A DNA stretch of 7,554 nt, from positions 1-7,554 of the forward strand of contig CALDNB010000038.1 of assembly GCA_937914775.1 (NCBI GenBank), written 5' to 3'. This document shows positions 5,971-7,554 of this stretch, piece after piece. Source of the DNA: an uncultured Clostridia bacterium (GTDB lineage: Bacteria; Bacillota; Clostridia; Monoglobales; Firm-18). Numbering within the stretch: the stretch's first letter is position 1; each line of letters opens with the position of its first letter. The notes beneath the pieces were generated by a model that saw only the letters and a program-made list of their open reading frames with translations, did no database searches and had not been told where the DNA came from. A program made the position numbers and the translations under genes.

Positions 5971-7554
5971 ATGAAAAATTACTTGACAAAACCAATAACA
6001 GAAGATAAGATTAAATCAGGAACAGGCACCTTGGACGGCGCCCGGGAATTGACAAAATCTATTTCTGATGTTTACACAAGACTTGAAAATGATGCAAAAA
6101 ACAGAAATCTAAAATTGAGCAGCGAAGACACATTAAAAACACAGCGGCTCTTAAACACGGCAGGTTATACCGATTTACAAGGTAAAAAACTGAAAGAGGA
6201 TGCAATTCTTGGTGATAAAACCAAAGTTGCAGCCGAAAAGTATTTCCAGAGCGGTATCCCAAAAGCCGATGTTATGAATATGCAAAAACAACTTAATAAA
6301 AACGGAATTACTGACCGTTTGGGGAAAGCGCTGATTGTTGATGGCAAATTAGGACCCAAAACCGACGGTGCTGTTCATGAACACTTGGGGAAAATACTTC
6401 GTCCTAAGGAAAAAGACAACGGCCCTATGGTTAAATTGCCTTACCGTCCGGGAAAAGACAACAGTCAGGAGATTAAATTGCCTTACCGTCCGGGAAAAGA
6501 CCCTCGGGAATTAATGAAACCTTTCGGGAGAGCAACTCCCGGGGCTTATGAAACCACTTTATATTCCGGCAAAAACGCACCAACAGGGGATTTAGTTGCA
6601 TTTGCAGGTGACCCGTGGGGAATTTCACCAAATGGACCAACATTTAATCCTCAAAACAAATGGGACCCTAATAAGATAGCGGATGAAGCAATGAAACCAT
6701 ATTTTGAACAACGAGAACAGGATGATAAGTTGTTGGACCAAATAATAACCAGTCAGGATTATGAAGATTTTTATGAGAATATTTGCAACCTGGGATATAA
6801 TGGCGGTACATCATCAGAAAATGTAAAACAATATGTTCGCAATTACGCTAAAAAAAATAATTTAACTGTTGAACAAGCAATAACACGACTTTCTTCAATC
6901 ACCGACACCGAGATTGCGAAAAACCCAATTTTTGTACCTTTGCGTCCTTTAGTGGAAGTATATGGCGATGTTATCTGGAATGACGAGAAGGGAGCAGCTG
7001 CAGTAACTATGTCTGGCGGAGACCAAACTTTTAATGGAGAAATACGTCCAGGAGATGGCAAGGGAACATTTATAGAAGACGGAACAACTTACGTTTCTAT
7101 TTTGCCAAATAATAACGGTGTAGGTTACGATTTTCTAAAACTGAGCGATGACCCTAATGTTGATGCGATTCTTAAAATTGCACTAAGCCAAAACGGTTAC
7201 TGTGAAAAAGGTAATAATTCAACAAAATATGGCGATTGGTTTTACAAACGCCATGTGTCTGGTAATGATTATCCCTGGTGTGCAACCTTTGTATCTTGGG
7301 TGGCTAATCAAGCAGGTGTATTGACAAGTGTTATTCCCAAATATGAGGGATGTTGGGGAGGACGGGATTTGTATAGCAAAAAAGGGAAATTACATACCAA
7401 TAACGGAAGTTATACCCCAAAAGCAGGCGATGTCTTTTTCCAAGGAGATGAGCATACAGGTTTAGTTCTTGCCTACGACCCTGATAATAATTATGTTTAT
7501 TGCATTGAGGGAAACAGCAGCCAAAAAGTACAAGTTGTAAGAAGAAACCTCAGC
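5971..7554 (+). CDS. Multidomain cell-wall hydrolase with CHAP domain (3' end outside window)
   Basis: 528 codons are open to the window edge. ATG 5971 follows AGGAGG by 7 nt. There is no signal peptide or membrane segment. In order: two peptidoglycan-binding-like modules (about 55-92, with QRLLN..GY and LGDKT; about 100-140, with QKQLN..G and VDGKLGPKT); a linker of 14-residue repeats (141-182); an unassigned polar region (183-320); a copper-amine-oxidase-N-like module (about 321-388, FVPLRPLVEVYGDVIWND then GTTYV); and a CHAP domain from about 400. CHAP catalytic candidates are Cys437 in YPWCA, His495 in EHTGLV, and Glu513 with Asn515 in EGNSS. The enzyme should cut peptidoglycan stem or cross-bridge amide bonds. 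The CHAP fold looks nearly complete, so probably few residues are missing. Possible roles: phage-type endolysin, autolysin, or exported effector; leaderless export is unexplained. Confidence 0.82.
   Translation, partial: MKNYLTKPITEDKIKSGTGTLDGARELTKSISDVYTRLENDAKNRNLKLSSEDTLKTQRLLNTAGYTDLQGKKLKEDAILGDKTKVAAEKYFQSGIPKADVMNMQKQLNKNGITDRLGKALIVDGKLGPKTDGAVHEHLGKILRPKEKDNGPMVKLPYRPGKDNSQEIKLPYRPGKDPRELMKPFGRATPGAYETTLYSGKNAPTGDLVAFAGDPWGISPNGPTFNPQNKWDPNKIADEAMKPYFEQREQDDKLLDQIITSQDYEDFYENICNLGYNGGTSSENVKQYVRNYAKKNNLTVEQAITRLSSITDTEIAKNPIFVPLRPLVEVYGDVIWNDEKGAAAVTMSGGDQTFNGEIRPGDGKGTFIEDGTTYVSILPNNNGVGYDFLKLSDDPNVDAILKIALSQNGYCEKGNNSTKYGDWFYKRHVSGNDYPWCATFVSWVANQAGVLTSVIPKYEGCWGGRDLYSKKGKLHTNNGSYTPKAGDVFFQGDEHTGLVLAYDPDNNYVYCIEGNSSQKVQVVRRNLS
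6431..6501 (+). repeat. Perfect 29-bp direct repeat inside the CHAP gene
   Basis: The 29 bases at 6431-6459 recur exactly at 6473-6501, a 42-bp (14-codon) period. Both encode KLPYRPGKD (residues 155-163 and 169-177). A diverged upstream unit, KILRPKEKDN (141-150), fits the same 14-residue period. This is a proline- and lysine-rich linker between the wall-binding modules and the rest of the protein. Exact identity at the DNA level points to recent duplication. Confidence 0.9.

Noticed and set aside
6843..7061. 72-codon minus-strand open frame opposite the CHAP gene
   Set aside because: It lies inside a recognisable domain-coding region on the other strand, has no ribosome-binding site and resembles no family.

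Overview
The window looks like a chromosomal segment from a low-GC, anaerobic, Clostridia-type Firmicute. It is AT-rich, with strong AGGAGG-type ribosome-binding sites, TTGaca/TATAAT promoters with 17-bp spacers, a TTG start codon, and a split methionine synthase (MetF next to a free-standing MetH reactivation domain). I cannot place it at genus level from sequence alone.

Left part (1-1490, minus strand): upp (uracil phosphoribosyltransferase) has its own strong promoter and is followed by a compact terminator. Beyond the terminator lies a patatin-like phospholipase gene that starts with TTG and looks short at its C-terminus; the 53 bases left of its stop stay open in another frame.

Middle plus-strand operon (1462-4084): a back-to-back promoter drives an MFS transporter of the sugar-phosphate/GlpT-like type. 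Its stop codon overlaps by one base the start of a Gfo/Idh/MocA oxidoreductase that lacks the usual EKP lysine. The pair probably imports and then oxidises or epimerises a sugar-like substrate. A 14-bp-stem terminator closes the operon. The MFS leader has a ribosome-binding site that reaches normal spacing only if an intervening hairpin folds.

Convergent junction (4085-4282): a 190-bp array of eight short, mutually different hairpins separated by a TGAATT/AATTCA linker whose orientation flips in the middle. This is the most unusual structure in the window. It runs into the stop codon of the minus-strand gene, and a fragment that looks like a worn relative lies about 1.6 kb away upstream of metF.

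Minus-strand methionine/C1 operon (4277-5762): metF (methylenetetrahydrofolate reductase) followed by the B12-dependent methionine synthase activation-domain protein. The first supplies methyl-THF; the second probably reactivates oxidised cobalamin on a separately encoded MetH.

Right part (5763-7554): a 260-bp divergent control region contains a repeated TGTCGC-pair motif and a perfect 16-bp palindrome over the likely transcription start. It leads into a large plus-strand gene cut by the window end. Its product has no signal peptide and carries two peptidoglycan-binding-like modules, a short repeated linker, a copper-amine-oxidase-N-like module and a CHAP cysteine amidase/peptidase domain: a cell-wall hydrolase or lysin-like effector.
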